Assembly: GCA_965200645.1 (NCBI GenBank)
Contig: CBDAUN010000003.1
Location: 1,550,001-1,614,000 of the forward strand
Reading direction: 5' to 3'
Length of the DNA: 64,000 nucleotides
From: CBDAUN01 sp965200645
GTDB taxonomy: Bacteria; Pseudomonadota; Gammaproteobacteria; Arenicellales; JAJDZL01
Position numbers and translations under genes: made by a program. This document shows positions 9,167 through 17,955 of the stretch, piece after piece. The notes below the pieces were generated by a model that ran no database searches, was not told the DNA's origin, and worked only from the letters and a program-made list of their open reading frames with translations. Within the stretch, counting starts at the first letter, position 1; each line of letters opens with the position of its first letter.

Positions 9167-10391
9167 GAAGCCCACGTCCTGTCGTCTTCAACAACTCGTG
9201 CTCTTCGATTTCAGTTTGAGTGAAATAACCGGCTGCCTTTTTTGCATCAATTTCTACGTCAGCATCAACCGGCACTAGTTCATCGGGTATTGCAATTCTT
9301 TCGCTTATCTCAATGCCTTGACTACTGATCGCATCGTACTTCATATTGCTCATTGAGACAAACTGATCAATGCGATTAATCCCCAACCAGTGCAAGACGT
9401 CCGGCATCAATTCCTGAAAGCGCATATCCTGAACCCCGGCGACGCATTCAGTACGCTCGAAATATGTCTCCGCTCTATCACCACCGGGCTGACGCTTGCG
9501 TGCGTTGTAGACTAAAAACTTGGTAACCTCGCCCAAAGCACGACCTTCCTTGCGATTGTAGACGACTACACCGCAACCACCCTGTTGCGCTGTTTCAATG
9601 CAGACTTCAACGCCATGTGCCAAGTAGGGTCGGCAAGTACAAATATCTGAACCGAACACATCCGACCCATTGCATTCGTCATGTACCCGACAAGATACTT
9701 TTCTGCTCGGGTCAGTTATCGCCTCGAGATCACCAAATAAATACACTGTAATCCCCCCAATAGGAGGCAGAAACAACTTAATGTCGTTACGCGTTATCAA
9801 CTCCGTATACATGCTTCCAGCGTGTTCGTACAGAGAACGTCGTAGTTCGCTTTCACTCACTTGAAAGCGTTCCGCAATACCGGGCAAATACCACACCGGC
9901 TCAATGGCAATTTTGGTGACGCGAGCTCCGAAATTGTCAGTCAGTACATTGCCATCCACCTGCAACCGACCAGCCTCAATTGCCTGGCTAAATTCCGGCA
10001 TCGTCAAGCGCGCTTTTGTGACTGCAATGGTGGGGCGAATATCCCAACCTTCTTCCAATAAATCAGACCAGGCGTCACTGACTAAGTGACCATAAGGATC
10101 AAGAGAAACAATCCTATCCGCGGAAGCCCACTGAGTATGGGGGCCTATCTGTTCTGCAGGGGAGGTGTCGGTTAAGTCGGGAACGTGTACGGGGTCAAGC
10201 GTTCCCGCCGCAATCGCTAGTGCTCGATATACCGAATACGAGCCGCAATGAGCCCCAATTGCGTTGCGCTGTGGCGTTAACGTACCTACCACCGGACCAC
10301 GTTGCCGATGCGAAGGTGCGCCCCATTGAAGTGACGCGGCTGTTTTGTAACTTTCAGGATGAGAAGTCAGCCTAATGTGTTTTGTACTCAT
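9159..10391 (-). CDS. urc1: GTP cyclohydrolase II family protein, Urc1-like (uracil catabolism)
   Basis: 410 residues from ATG 10391, which has GGGGGAG 8 nt upstream. It is about twice the length of RibA (196 residues): the first 220 residues are specific to the Urc1 group and the rest is a cyclohydrolase II fold. The zinc ligands are kept with exact RibA spacing: Cys240, Cys251 and Cys253 (Cys-x10-Cys-x-Cys). RibA's RQEGRGIGL catalytic loop is RKEGRALGE here. With Urc4 and UPRT next to it, the likely role is opening the uracil ring (possibly as a ribonucleotide) and not riboflavin synthesis. It is the first gene of the minus-strand operon, next to the 210-bp divergent control region. Confidence 0.88.
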   Translation of the reverse strand: MSTKHIRLTSHPESYKTAASLQWGAPSHRQRGPVVGTLTPQRNAIGAHCGSYSVYRALAIAAGTLDPVHVPDLTDTSPAEQIGPHTQWASADRIVSLDPYGHLVSDAWSDLLEEGWDIRPTIAVTKARLTMPEFSQAIEAGRLQVDGNVLTDNFGARVTKIAIEPVWYLPGIAERFQVSESELRRSLYEHAGSMYTELITRNDIKLFLPPIGGITVYLFGDLEAITDPSRKVSCRVHDECNGSDVFGSDICTCRPYLAHGVEVCIETAQQGGCGVVVYNRKEGRALGEVTKFLVYNARKRQPGGDRAETYFERTECVAGVQDMRFQELMPDVLHWLGINRIDQFVSMSNMKYDAISSQGIEISERIAIPDELVPVDADVEIDAKKAAGYFTQTEIEEHELLKTTGRGLHE

Positions 10392-10601
10392 CCCATCAAC
10401 TCCCCCAACCAATACTGGCAAAATGCTTATATTAGCAAATTCACAGGTTTAATGAATGAACTCATGACATAGCAATCATTTGAACTTCTGCCGTCGAATC
10501 AAAGTTACCACAATTACAGTCCGTACCAATTCAATGGAATTGTTATAGAATAGATTTTTTGTTTTTATGCATCGCCAAGACAAATGGACTAGCCTCTGAT
10601 T
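10392..10601. promoter_or_regulatory. divergent intergenic region between the uracil-catabolism operon and mgsABC-gmaS
   Basis: These 210 bp must hold promoters for both directions, since urc1 starts at 10391 leftward and mgsA at 10602 rightward. The region is AT-rich with a T-run (10555-10565). On the plus side TTGTTA/TATAGAAT-like sequence occurs near 10541-10550, but no well spaced -35/-10 pair is convincing. I found no sigma-54 signature (TGGCAC-N5-TTGC). mgsA has no clear Shine-Dalgarno. Shared control by nitrogen supply is plausible from gene content, not shown by sequence. Confidence 0.5.
10527..10542. promoter_or_regulatory. inverted repeat CAATTC-AATG-GAATTG, candidate operator
   Basis: A perfect 6-bp inverted repeat with a 4-bp spacer lies 60 bp upstream of mgsA, overlapping the zone where its promoter is expected. 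It could bind a dimeric regulator controlling one or both divergent operons. No regulator gene is visible nearby, and a repeat this short can arise by chance in AT-rich DNA. Confidence 0.25.
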
Positions 10602-11525
10602 ATGTGTGGAATAGTAGGCATTTACATCAAGAATCCTGATCTAGAAGAACGACTCGGTGCTTTTGTTTCCGATATGCTCGTAGAAATGAGCGATCGGGGT
10701 CCAGATAGTGCCGGGGTGGCTTTTTATCGCAACCCGGCACCCGAAGGTGGCTCCAAAGTATCCCTGTTCAGTGCCGCTGAGACGGAGGACTGGCCCCAGC
10801 GAGTCGCCGAAATATCTACTGCTTTAGACTCTGAATTTGAACTTGAAGTGCATGCAAGTCATGCGGTAATTGCAAGTGCCGCACCAGTCAATCAAGTTGA
10901 CTACTGGATTCAAAACAACTGGCCTGAACTTCGCATCATGAGCATTGGTGAGTCGATAGAAATCTACAAGGAAAAAGGCAATCCCAAAGATGTCGTAGAA
11001 CGCTTCGACTTTGCAAAGTTTAGTGGCTCGCACGCTGTCGCACATACTCGAATGGCAACCGAAAGTGCCGTCACCACGGAACACTCCCACCCGTTCACTA
11101 CCGGGCTGGATTTGTGTTTAGTGCATAATGGTTCCCTATCCAACCACAATCGTCTTCGTAGATTTCTTCAGCGTCAGGGAGTTGGATTTCAAACGGATAA
11201 TGACAGCGAAGTTGCAGCGGGATTCCTGACTTGGCGACTGGCTCAAAATGAAAATATTGACGAAGCTTTGAACCACGCAATTGACCAATTGGATGGATTT
11301 TATACATTTGCCATAGGTTCAAAAAACGGATTTTCTGTGTTGCGAGATCCCATTGCCTGTAAACCCGCCGTTTTGGCCGAATGTGATGACTGGGTTGCAA
11401 TGGCATCAGAATTTAGAGCAATTGCAGGTCTTCCGGGTGCCAACGATGCATCAATTTGGGAACCAGTTCCGGCAAAAATTTACAACTGGGAGCGCAGCGA
11501 TAGAAGTCTTTCTGCATCAGTATGA
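10602..11525 (+). CDS. mgsA: class II glutamine amidotransferase, MgsA/GlxB-type subunit
   Basis: 307 residues beginning MCGIVGIY, so the N-terminal nucleophile Cys2 is exposed after Met removal, as in all class II (Ntn) amidotransferases. MSDRGPDSAG (about 36-45) and HNGSLSNHNRLR (about 172-183) match the glutaminase domain of glutamate synthase. In N-methylglutamate synthase and Rhizobium GlxBCD this subunit supplies ammonia, or processes a glutamine-like donor, for the FMN subunit. Its TGA overlaps the next gene's ATG (ATGA), so MgsA and MgsB are translationally coupled. Confidence 0.88.
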   Translation: MCGIVGIYIKNPDLEERLGAFVSDMLVEMSDRGPDSAGVAFYRNPAPEGGSKVSLFSAAETEDWPQRVAEISTALDSEFELEVHASHAVIASAAPVNQVDYWIQNNWPELRIMSIGESIEIYKEKGNPKDVVERFDFAKFSGSHAVAHTRMATESAVTTEHSHPFTTGLDLCLVHNGSLSNHNRLRRFLQRQGVGFQTDNDSEVAAGFLTWRLAQNENIDEALNHAIDQLDGFYTFAIGSKNGFSVLRDPIACKPAVLAECDDWVAMASEFRAIAGLPGANDASIWEPVPAKIYNWERSDRSLSASV

Positions 11526-12199
11526 ATTTCAACTTAAACCAACAAACCTTACGGGAAGTTAACGCGGCACTTCATGCAGCGAACGACAATTCTTCGCCCT
11601 GCTACATTGAAAATCCGAATGGCCTACACTCAATAGCAGTAGGTTTGGATGCGCAAATCAATGTCACCATCGGTGGGCATGTCGGATATTACGGTGCGGG
11701 GATGAACCAAAAGGCCAGCATTCACATTGAAGGTAGTGCAGGCCCGGGCCTGGCAGAAAACATGATGTCGGGGAGCGTAGTGGTAGACAAAAATGCTTCG
11801 CAATATGCCGGTGCTTCCGGACATGGCGGATTGCTGGTCATTCGAGGGAATGCCAGTTCCCGCTGTGGGATCTCCATGAAGGGGATCGATATAGTAGTCG
11901 GCGGGAGTGTTGGTGCGTTCAGTGCGTTCATGGCACAGAGTGGCCGCTTGGTCGTATGTGGTGATGCTGGACGTGAGTTTGGGGACTCAATTTATGAAGC
12001 ACGTCTTTATGTAAGGGGGGAGGTAGAAAGTCTTGGTTCGGACTGTACAGAAAAGGAAATGCGACCAGAACATGTTGCTGAACTGAATATGCTGTTGTCC
12101 TTAGCCGACATGCATGGCAGTGCAAAAGACTTTCGTAGATACGGCTCCGCCCGAAGTCTCTATAACTTTAAGATAGACAACGCAGATGCCCTCCAATAA
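11522..12199 (+). CDS. mgsB: glutamate synthase GXGXG-domain subunit, MgsB/GlxC-type
   Basis: 225 residues made largely of short glycine-rich turns (GGHVGYYGAGMN, GASGHGGLLVIRGNASSRCG), the right-handed beta-helix of the GltB C-terminal GXGXG domain. As a separate subunit it is diagnostic of the three-gene Mgs/Glx enzymes, where it is structural and joins the glutaminase and FMN parts. ATG 11522 overlaps the mgsA stop; its own stop lies inside the mgsC start region. Confidence 0.87.
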   Translation: MNFNLNQQTLREVNAALHAANDNSSPCYIENPNGLHSIAVGLDAQINVTIGGHVGYYGAGMNQKASIHIEGSAGPGLAENMMSGSVVVDKNASQYAGASGHGGLLVIRGNASSRCGISMKGIDIVVGGSVGAFSAFMAQSGRLVVCGDAGREFGDSIYEARLYVRGEVESLGSDCTEKEMRPEHVAELNMLLSLADMHGSAKDFRRYGSARSLYNFKIDNADALQ

Positions 12200-13520
12200 A
12201 GGTTCAAGTGACAAGGACCCTAGACTGATTCGTCCGTCAGCTACTTTCCCTGAGCACGTTCTCGCGGAAATTCATCGTGCTGCTGACCAAGGTGTCTATG
12301 AAATCCGAGGCTTTGGTGCCAAGCGTCATGTCCCCGACTTTGACGACCTGGTTTTTCTCGGGGCATCTATGTCTCGCTATCCGCTTGAAGGATATCGAGA
12401 GCAATGTGCAACCGACGTTGTGATTGGCAATAGATTTGCCAAAAATCCACTCCACTTGGATATACCAATCACCATAGCTGGAATGAGTTTTGGGGCACTA
12501 GGTGCGCATGCGAAAGAGTCCATTGGCCGGGCTGCAACTGAGATGGGTACGAGCACAACTACCGGCGATGGCGGCATGACTGACGAAGAGCGCAATTCCT
12601 CCAAGACACTGATTTATCAAATTCTGCCATCCCGCTATGGACTCAACCCAAATGACATTAGACGAGCAGATGCATTGGAAGTTGTCGTAGGTCAAGGTGC
12701 AAAGCCAGGTGGCGGTGGCATGCTATTAGGCCAAAAAATTACTGAACGCGTGGCACACATGCGAAACCTGCCAGTAGGCATTGACCAACGCAGTGCGTGC
12801 CGACATCCGGACTGGACTGGTCCAGATGATCTGGAAATTAAGATTCAGGAATTGCGCGAAGCTACAGATTGGAAAGTTCCAATTCTTACAAAAATTGGTG
12901 CCACCCGAGTCGACTATGATGTCGCTCTTGCCGTTAAAGCTGGAGCAGACGCTATCGTACTGGACGGTATGCAAGGTGGAACTGCTGCGACTCAGGATGT
13001 ATTTATCGAGCACGTCGGAATTCCGACCCTGCCGGCCGTGCACCGAGCAGTTGCCGCACTGGCGGAATTGGACATGCATCGCAAGGTTCAACTTATTGTG
13101 TCGGGCGGTATTCGAAGCGGTGCGGATGTCGCCAAGGCACTGGCACTTGGCGCTGATGCCGTATCAATCGGCAGTGCAGCTATGGTGGCACTTGGTTGTA
13201 ACAAACCAGTATTTGTTGAAGATTATCAAAAACTTGGCACTGAACCTGGATTTTGCCATCATTGCCATACTGGACGTTGCCCAGTGGGTATCACAACACA
13301 AGACCCTGTACTTGAAGCAAGACTAAATCCTGAGCAGGGAGCACGTTGGCTAAAAAATTATTTGGCCACCATGGTGCTTGAAACTCAAACGTTGGCCAGA
13401 GCTTGCGGAAAATCACATGTACTTAACTTGGAACCCGAAGACTTGGTTGCATTGACTATCGAGGCGGCCGCCATGGCACAAGTTCCATTGGCCGGCACCA
13501 GTTGGATTCCAGGAAAATAG
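12186..13520 (+). CDS. mgsC: FMN-binding glutamate synthase large-domain subunit, MgsC/GlxD-type
   Basis: 444 residues of the Glu_synthase FMN TIM-barrel family. Visible are GAKPGGGGMLLGQKI (about 177-191), DGMQGGTAATQ (about 259-269) and a Cys cluster CHHCHTGRCPVGI (about 358-370) that would bind the iron-sulfur centre. The enzyme condenses 2-oxoglutarate with a glutamine or glutamate donor to give glutamate, or N-methylglutamate when methylamine is supplied. The start overlaps mgsB by 14 bp. N-methylglutamate dehydrogenase genes (mgdABCD) are not in this window, so methylamine use is unproven. Confidence 0.88.
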   Translation: MPSNKGSSDKDPRLIRPSATFPEHVLAEIHRAADQGVYEIRGFGAKRHVPDFDDLVFLGASMSRYPLEGYREQCATDVVIGNRFAKNPLHLDIPITIAGMSFGALGAHAKESIGRAATEMGTSTTTGDGGMTDEERNSSKTLIYQILPSRYGLNPNDIRRADALEVVVGQGAKPGGGGMLLGQKITERVAHMRNLPVGIDQRSACRHPDWTGPDDLEIKIQELREATDWKVPILTKIGATRVDYDVALAVKAGADAIVLDGMQGGTAATQDVFIEHVGIPTLPAVHRAVAALAELDMHRKVQLIVSGGIRSGADVAKALALGADAVSIGSAAMVALGCNKPVFVEDYQKLGTEPGFCHHCHTGRCPVGITTQDPVLEARLNPEQGARWLKNYLATMVLETQTLARACGKSHVLNLEPEDLVALTIEAAAMAQVPLAGTSWIPGK

Positions 13521-13557
13521 TTTGCAATGACCTTTCGTCATTAAATAGGAGGTGTAT

Positions 13558-14865
13558 ATGACAATTTCTCTATCACAAACAGCAAAAGAACAATCAATCA
13601 AGTATTTTCTAGTCAGCTACGTTGACCTTTTTGGTGGTCTACGGGCAAAGCTGGTACCGGCTGGAGCCATCGGCGATATGCAGACGGATGGTGCCGGGTT
13701 TGCCGGGTTTGCAACCTGGTTAGATATGACACCGGCCCACCCAGACATGCTGGCAATTCCAGACCCAAACAGTCTCACTGTACTGCCTTGGCGCCCTGAA
13801 GTCGGTTGGCTTGCCGCAGACTTGTGGATGGATGGCAAGGAAGTTGAACAATGTCCCCGTGTGATGCTCAAGCGACAACTGGCTAAGTATGAGGAAAAGG
13901 GACTTACGCTCAAAACCGGAGTCGAATGCGAGTATCTATTACTGACTCCCGATGGCACTGCGATTTCAGATGAGCGAGACACGCAGGAAAAACCCTGTTA
14001 CGACCAGATGGCGCTGATGAGGCGATTCGATGTCGTCAGTGAAATCTGCGATGTCATGATTGGCCTTGGCTGGGGACCGTACCAAAACGACCACGAAGAT
14101 GCCAACGGGCAGTTTGAGATGAACTGGGACTACTCCGATGCACTAACCACCGCAGACCGTCATGTATTTTTCAAATACATGACCAAGAGTATTGCCGAAA
14201 AGCATGGTTATCGCGCTACGTTTATGCCAAAACCGTTTTTGGACTTGACCGGAAACGGGTGTCATGCCCACGTATCCGTGTGGGATTCCGCTGGCGAAAA
14301 TGTTTTCTTGGATGAATCTGATGAAATGGGGTTATCCGGTACAGCTTACAACTTTCTCGGTGGAATCATTCACAGTGCGGATGCACTTTGTGCCTTTTTT
14401 AACCCGACGGTTAACAGCTACAAACGAATCAATGCTCCGCGGACCAGATCTGGTGCTTCTTGGTCACCAAATTCGGTCACCTACACCGGAAACAACCGTA
14501 CTCACATGATTCGGATTCCGGATGCCGGACGATTCGAGCTTCGTTTGATGGACGGCTCCGCCAATCCTTATTTGTTGCAAACAGGGATAGCGGCGACTGG
14601 CTTGGATGGCATGGAAAACTCTCGTGACCCGGGTAAGCGGCTGGATATCGACATGTATGCAAACCCGGAATTAGCCGGTGATGATGTGAAGAAACTGCCT
14701 CTGAACCTACTCGACGCAATTCGCATTACCAAAGATAGTGAAGTGCTACGAAACGCAATTGGTTCTGACATCATCGACAGTTACTGTAAACTCAAGTGGA
14801 ACGAGTGGAACAGTTATATGACGCACCTTACGCAGTGGGAGCGTGACAACACCATGGATTGCTGA
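13558..14865 (+). CDS. gmaS: type III glutamine synthetase / gamma-glutamylmethylamide synthetase (GlnT/GmaS)
   Basis: 435 residues from ATG 13558, preceded by AGGAGG with 5-nt spacing, the best ribosome binding site in this operon; an upstream in-frame GTG at 13552 is disfavoured. It has the GlnT/GmaS N-terminus (YVDLFGGLRAKLVP), ATP/glutamate-site motifs NGCHAHVSVW and the RSGASWSPNS segment of the C-terminal catalytic domain. GmaS joins glutamate and methylamine; GlnT makes glutamine from ammonia. Sequence alone does not separate them here, but its place right after mgsABC is the common arrangement in methylamine users. A bidirectional terminator follows. Confidence 0.88.
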   Translation: MTISLSQTAKEQSIKYFLVSYVDLFGGLRAKLVPAGAIGDMQTDGAGFAGFATWLDMTPAHPDMLAIPDPNSLTVLPWRPEVGWLAADLWMDGKEVEQCPRVMLKRQLAKYEEKGLTLKTGVECEYLLLTPDGTAISDERDTQEKPCYDQMALMRRFDVVSEICDVMIGLGWGPYQNDHEDANGQFEMNWDYSDALTTADRHVFFKYMTKSIAEKHGYRATFMPKPFLDLTGNGCHAHVSVWDSAGENVFLDESDEMGLSGTAYNFLGGIIHSADALCAFFNPTVNSYKRINAPRTRSGASWSPNSVTYTGNNRTHMIRIPDAGRFELRLMDGSANPYLLQTGIAATGLDGMENSRDPGKRLDIDMYANPELAGDDVKKLPLNLLDAIRITKDSEVLRNAIGSDIIDSYCKLKWNEWNSYMTHLTQWERDNTMDC

Positions 14866-14890
14866 TCACTACCACAAAACCCTGCCCCCT

Positions 14891-14930
14891 AAAAGCAACA
14901 CCGGCACTCGTAGCCGGTGTTTGCTTTTTT
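14891..14930. terminator. bidirectional rho-independent terminator between gmaS and anmK
   Basis: A strong hairpin with arms AAAAGCAACACCGGC and GCCGGTGTTTGC followed by six T on the plus strand; the A-run at the other end gives T's on the minus strand. It separates convergent gmaS and anmK and overlaps the anmK stop codon. Confidence 0.9.
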
Positions 14931-16035
14931 AGGGCTCCCAAATTTTGCCTAGAATTGCGGGTCTGTCAGCACCAGTTACAGATGGCAAATTACCAGGTAA
15001 ATCGGCCAGTCGCTGATACGCCAGCCAAGCAAACGCTACCGCCTCAACATAATCCGCTGATAGACCAAGAGCGTTGGTGGATTCAACAAGAACTTGACTA
15101 CGTTGTGCCAGCTGCTGCATGATCGCTCGATTGTTTGCACCGCCACCACAAACAAAAATCTCATCAACTTGTGGCATAACCAGTTTGATGCCTACCAATA
15201 TGGATTCTGCAGTGAATGCTGCTAAGGTACTTTGAACGACCACCTCGGATCTGTTTGCTTGCAAACTATTGAGATGATTCTGCAGCCACTTCAAATCAAA
15301 GTGTCGCGCATCAAGGCTCTTGGGGGGTTGAAGTTTGAAATACGGATCCTCCATAAAAAGTTCCATCAGTTGTTCATCAACCTCAGCCGACAGAGCCATC
15401 CGTCCTGCTGCGTCGAATGGCAGGCCGTGTTTGAGCTTTATCCACTGATCGCTTAGCGCGTTCCCTGGCCCCGTATCAAACCCAGTGACTGACTGTGCAA
15501 AATCTGCCGGCAATAATGTTACGTTGGCGATACCGCCAATATTGACTATCGCCCTGTTCTTCTCGGTAACGGAAAACAGATACTGGTGAAACGCCGGAGC
15601 CAATGGTGCCCCTTGACCACCAGCTGCCAAATCTGCGGAGCGAAAGTCAGCTACAACCTTGAGCCGCGTATACCTTGCAAGAAGTGCAGGACTGCCTGCC
15701 TGCCAAGAAAACGGGTTCTTGCTGTCGGGTTGGTGCAGAATCGTCTGGCCATGGCATCCGATTGCAACAATCTCCGCATCGTCCCAATCAGTCAAAATGG
15801 CTTGAACAGATTGTGCGTATAGAGCAGCTAAGTCAGAATCTACAGCCTCTGCAAGCTTGGACTTAGGCTCCGGGTTATCAAATAAAGAGCGTAAATCTTG
15901 AGCAAGTGTTTCGGGGAATTTATCGTGTCGCACCTGATGGACTTGCAGTCCTCGGCTGGCGGATAAATGCACTAATGCTGTGTCGACCCCGTCCATGCTG
16001 GTACCGGACATTTGACCGACATAAAAACCGTCCAT
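14929..16035 (-). CDS. anmK: anhydro-N-acetylmuramic acid kinase
   Basis: 368 residues, typical AnmK length. The N-terminal phosphate-binding motif GQMSGTSMDGVD (about 7-18) is diagnostic, with GCHGQTILH (about 93-101) and INIGGIANVTLL-like sequence near 170 completing the acetate/sugar kinase fold. It phosphorylates 1,6-anhydro-MurNAc while opening the anhydro ring, in cytoplasmic murein recycling. It lies 29 bp after the M23 endopeptidase, an order shared with Pseudomonas-type genomes (anmK, peptidase, divergent tyrS), so the pair probably forms a cell-wall recycling operon. Confidence 0.95.
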   Translation of the reverse strand: MDGFYVGQMSGTSMDGVDTALVHLSASRGLQVHQVRHDKFPETLAQDLRSLFDNPEPKSKLAEAVDSDLAALYAQSVQAILTDWDDAEIVAIGCHGQTILHQPDSKNPFSWQAGSPALLARYTRLKVVADFRSADLAAGGQGAPLAPAFHQYLFSVTEKNRAIVNIGGIANVTLLPADFAQSVTGFDTGPGNALSDQWIKLKHGLPFDAAGRMALSAEVDEQLMELFMEDPYFKLQPPKSLDARHFDLKWLQNHLNSLQANRSEVVVQSTLAAFTAESILVGIKLVMPQVDEIFVCGGGANNRAIMQQLAQRSQVLVESTNALGLSADYVEAVAFAWLAYQRLADLPGNLPSVTGADRPAILGKIWEP

Positions 16036-16064
16036 GTAGTCGGCTACAGTTGCAACCCGACTAT

Positions 16065-17717
16065 CTACTCGGACTCTGTCAGATCAGTGGCAGGTGTATA
16101 GGCAACCATGGGCTCTTCCTTATTGATTGCCTCAAGTCCAGCTAACCAGGAGGTGGTATCGTCCTTAAACCGCTCCAGGTGATCTTCAAGCACCGAATCA
16201 CCCTTCGGCATGGGATATTTCAACGGATCATGGTGAACCCCATTGACCCTGAATTCATAGTGCAGGTGAGGCCCGGTAGCCAATCCTGTTTTACCCACAT
16301 ATCCGATAATCTGCCCCTGCTCAACAGCAGTTCCCACACGAATACCTTTGGCAAATGCATTCAAATGTGCATACACCGTGGTGTATTTTGATCCGTGCCT
16401 AATGAATAAAACATTACCGTAGGCTTTGCCTCGTTTACGCTCTGAGACTACCCCATTTGCCGTAACCATAATTGGTGTACCGGTTGGTGCACCGTAATCC
16501 ACACCCTTATGCGGGCGCCACTTCTTCAACACTGGATGAAAACGACGCTTGCTGAAGTTTGAAGTGACTCGCCCGTACTTCAATGGAGACCGTAAAAAAT
16601 GGCCGCGCAGGTTATCGCCATTCTTATCATAGTAACTTATACCTTTAACGGGCTCTTCAAATCGAAATGCATGAACAATGCGATTGTCCTGGCGATAAAA
16701 CGCAGCCAGAATGATCGGTTCTCCTACTGGATTACCGTAGTTTAGATACCCTTGTTCATAAATCATGCAGAACTCATCGCCTTTGCGCAGCTCTCTCGAA
16801 AAATCGATCCTCGTTTCAAAAACTTCCACGTAAGCATTGAGCGCAGATAACCCAAACCCCTGATTCAATCCAGATCCATATAGCGATGTCTTGATAACAC
16901 CACAACCCTCATGCTGCTGCATTTCAGGCTCAAGGACTTTTTCCAAGTAAAAGTAATAATCTTCTCCTGCAAGCAATACACCAACGGTCAACGGAGATGT
17001 ATGTGATTCAAGAACAGCAAATTCTCCGTCGGGAAAGGTCCCGATTCGAATCTCTTGCCCAACTTTCAGTTTGGCCAGCCATTCGCCATTCTTACTGTCA
17101 GCAATTTCAATAGCTGTAACTGTGGGCAGACCGGCACGCTTAAAAATACGAGTCAATGAGTCACCGCTTCTCACTTCAACGCTGACCCAACTTAATCTGG
17201 TCTCATCAATTTCAGGAATTTCATACTGAGCAGCTTCGTTGCCGTCTGCATTATCAGATTCAAACTTTTTCTCCAAAACCACGGAAAGTGAACTGGATTT
17301 GGGCACTAATTCGAACTCGCCATCACTAATTACAAAACTGACTGTTTTGGACTGCGAACGAAAAAATTCAAGACCAATCAGTTTTCCGCCAGGACCATGA
17401 GCAAATCTTACTTGATCGCCGGGCGCAATCACATGCATGAGTTTAGCCTGCTTCATTTTTGCAAGCTTATACGCATAGGCGACGTTAAACCCAGCTCGTT
17501 TAAATACTCTTGATAGATTGTCGCCGCGTTGAATACTTTCAGTTGTCCAGCGAACTAAAGGTAGACCGCTGTAAGTGGAGTTTTCGGATTCGGCACTATC
17601 TGCAGCAGAATCGATGGAGGGATAGGCGTTGTTTGTGGAAAGCATGGCGCAAACCACAATCGCAAAAAAGGCGATACGCAATAAATTTAGTGATTCCCTA
17701 ATTTTTCTCCGAACCAT
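16065..17717 (-). CDS. mepM: murein DD-endopeptidase, MepM-like (OapA/LysM-like region plus M23 domain)
   Basis: 550 residues. An N-terminal hydrophobic segment (about 11-30) anchors or exports it. Two related segments with the pattern GDSLTRIFKRAG / GDNLSRVFKRAG (near 64 and 185) look like OapA/LysM-type murein-binding repeats. The C-terminal M23 peptidase has HKGVDYGAPTGTP near 405 and GPHLHYEFRVNG near 485, carrying the HxxxD and HxH zinc ligands. MepM-type enzymes cut DD-crosslinks to allow murein growth in the periplasm. The gene is followed by anmK and is divergent from tyrS. Start ATG at 17717. Confidence 0.92.
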   Translation of the reverse strand: MVRRKIRESLNLLRIAFFAIVVCAMLSTNNAYPSIDSAADSAESENSTYSGLPLVRWTTESIQRGDNLSRVFKRAGFNVAYAYKLAKMKQAKLMHVIAPGDQVRFAHGPGGKLIGLEFFRSQSKTVSFVISDGEFELVPKSSSLSVVLEKKFESDNADGNEAAQYEIPEIDETRLSWVSVEVRSGDSLTRIFKRAGLPTVTAIEIADSKNGEWLAKLKVGQEIRIGTFPDGEFAVLESHTSPLTVGVLLAGEDYYFYLEKVLEPEMQQHEGCGVIKTSLYGSGLNQGFGLSALNAYVEVFETRIDFSRELRKGDEFCMIYEQGYLNYGNPVGEPIILAAFYRQDNRIVHAFRFEEPVKGISYYDKNGDNLRGHFLRSPLKYGRVTSNFSKRRFHPVLKKWRPHKGVDYGAPTGTPIMVTANGVVSERKRGKAYGNVLFIRHGSKYTTVYAHLNAFAKGIRVGTAVEQGQIIGYVGKTGLATGPHLHYEFRVNGVHHDPLKYPMPKGDSVLEDHLERFKDDTTSWLAGLEAINKEEPMVAYTPATDLTESE

Positions 17718-17955
17718 GCAGATTGCGGCAGAATGTTAACGTAGTAAATTGACGCTTTAGACAGTAACTTGAACAAAGCATGCGTAGAGTTCGTATTATA
17801 TGCCAGTTATTTTCAGACATGAACCACATTTCCGACAACACCAGCGCCTTTAGGCTATACCAGCGGTGGCTCATTGAACTGTTCGTTATAATTCCCTCTC
17901 AGTACATTTTTGGTAAATAAATATCAAACTTTTAACATCTTTAGTGACTTAGAAA
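17718..17955. promoter_or_regulatory. divergent promoter region mepM / tyrS
   Basis: 238 bp between divergent genes. A perfect TATAAT at 17887-17892 on the plus strand would place the tyrS transcript start near 17899, about 57 nt before the TTG start; the -35 hexamer at proper spacing is poor. TATTAT near 17795 is a weaker candidate. No T-box or other known leader is recognisable. Confidence 0.35.

Noticed and set aside
9159..10391. Riboflavin biosynthesis role (RibA) for the cyclohydrolase II-like gene
   Set aside because: Twice the RibA length, changed catalytic loop, and no other rib genes nearby, while urc4 and UPRT are adjacent.
10392..10601. Search for a sigma-54 promoter in the divergent nitrogen-related region
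   Set aside because: No TGGCAC-N5-TTGC-like element with GG and GC at correct spacing was found on either strand.
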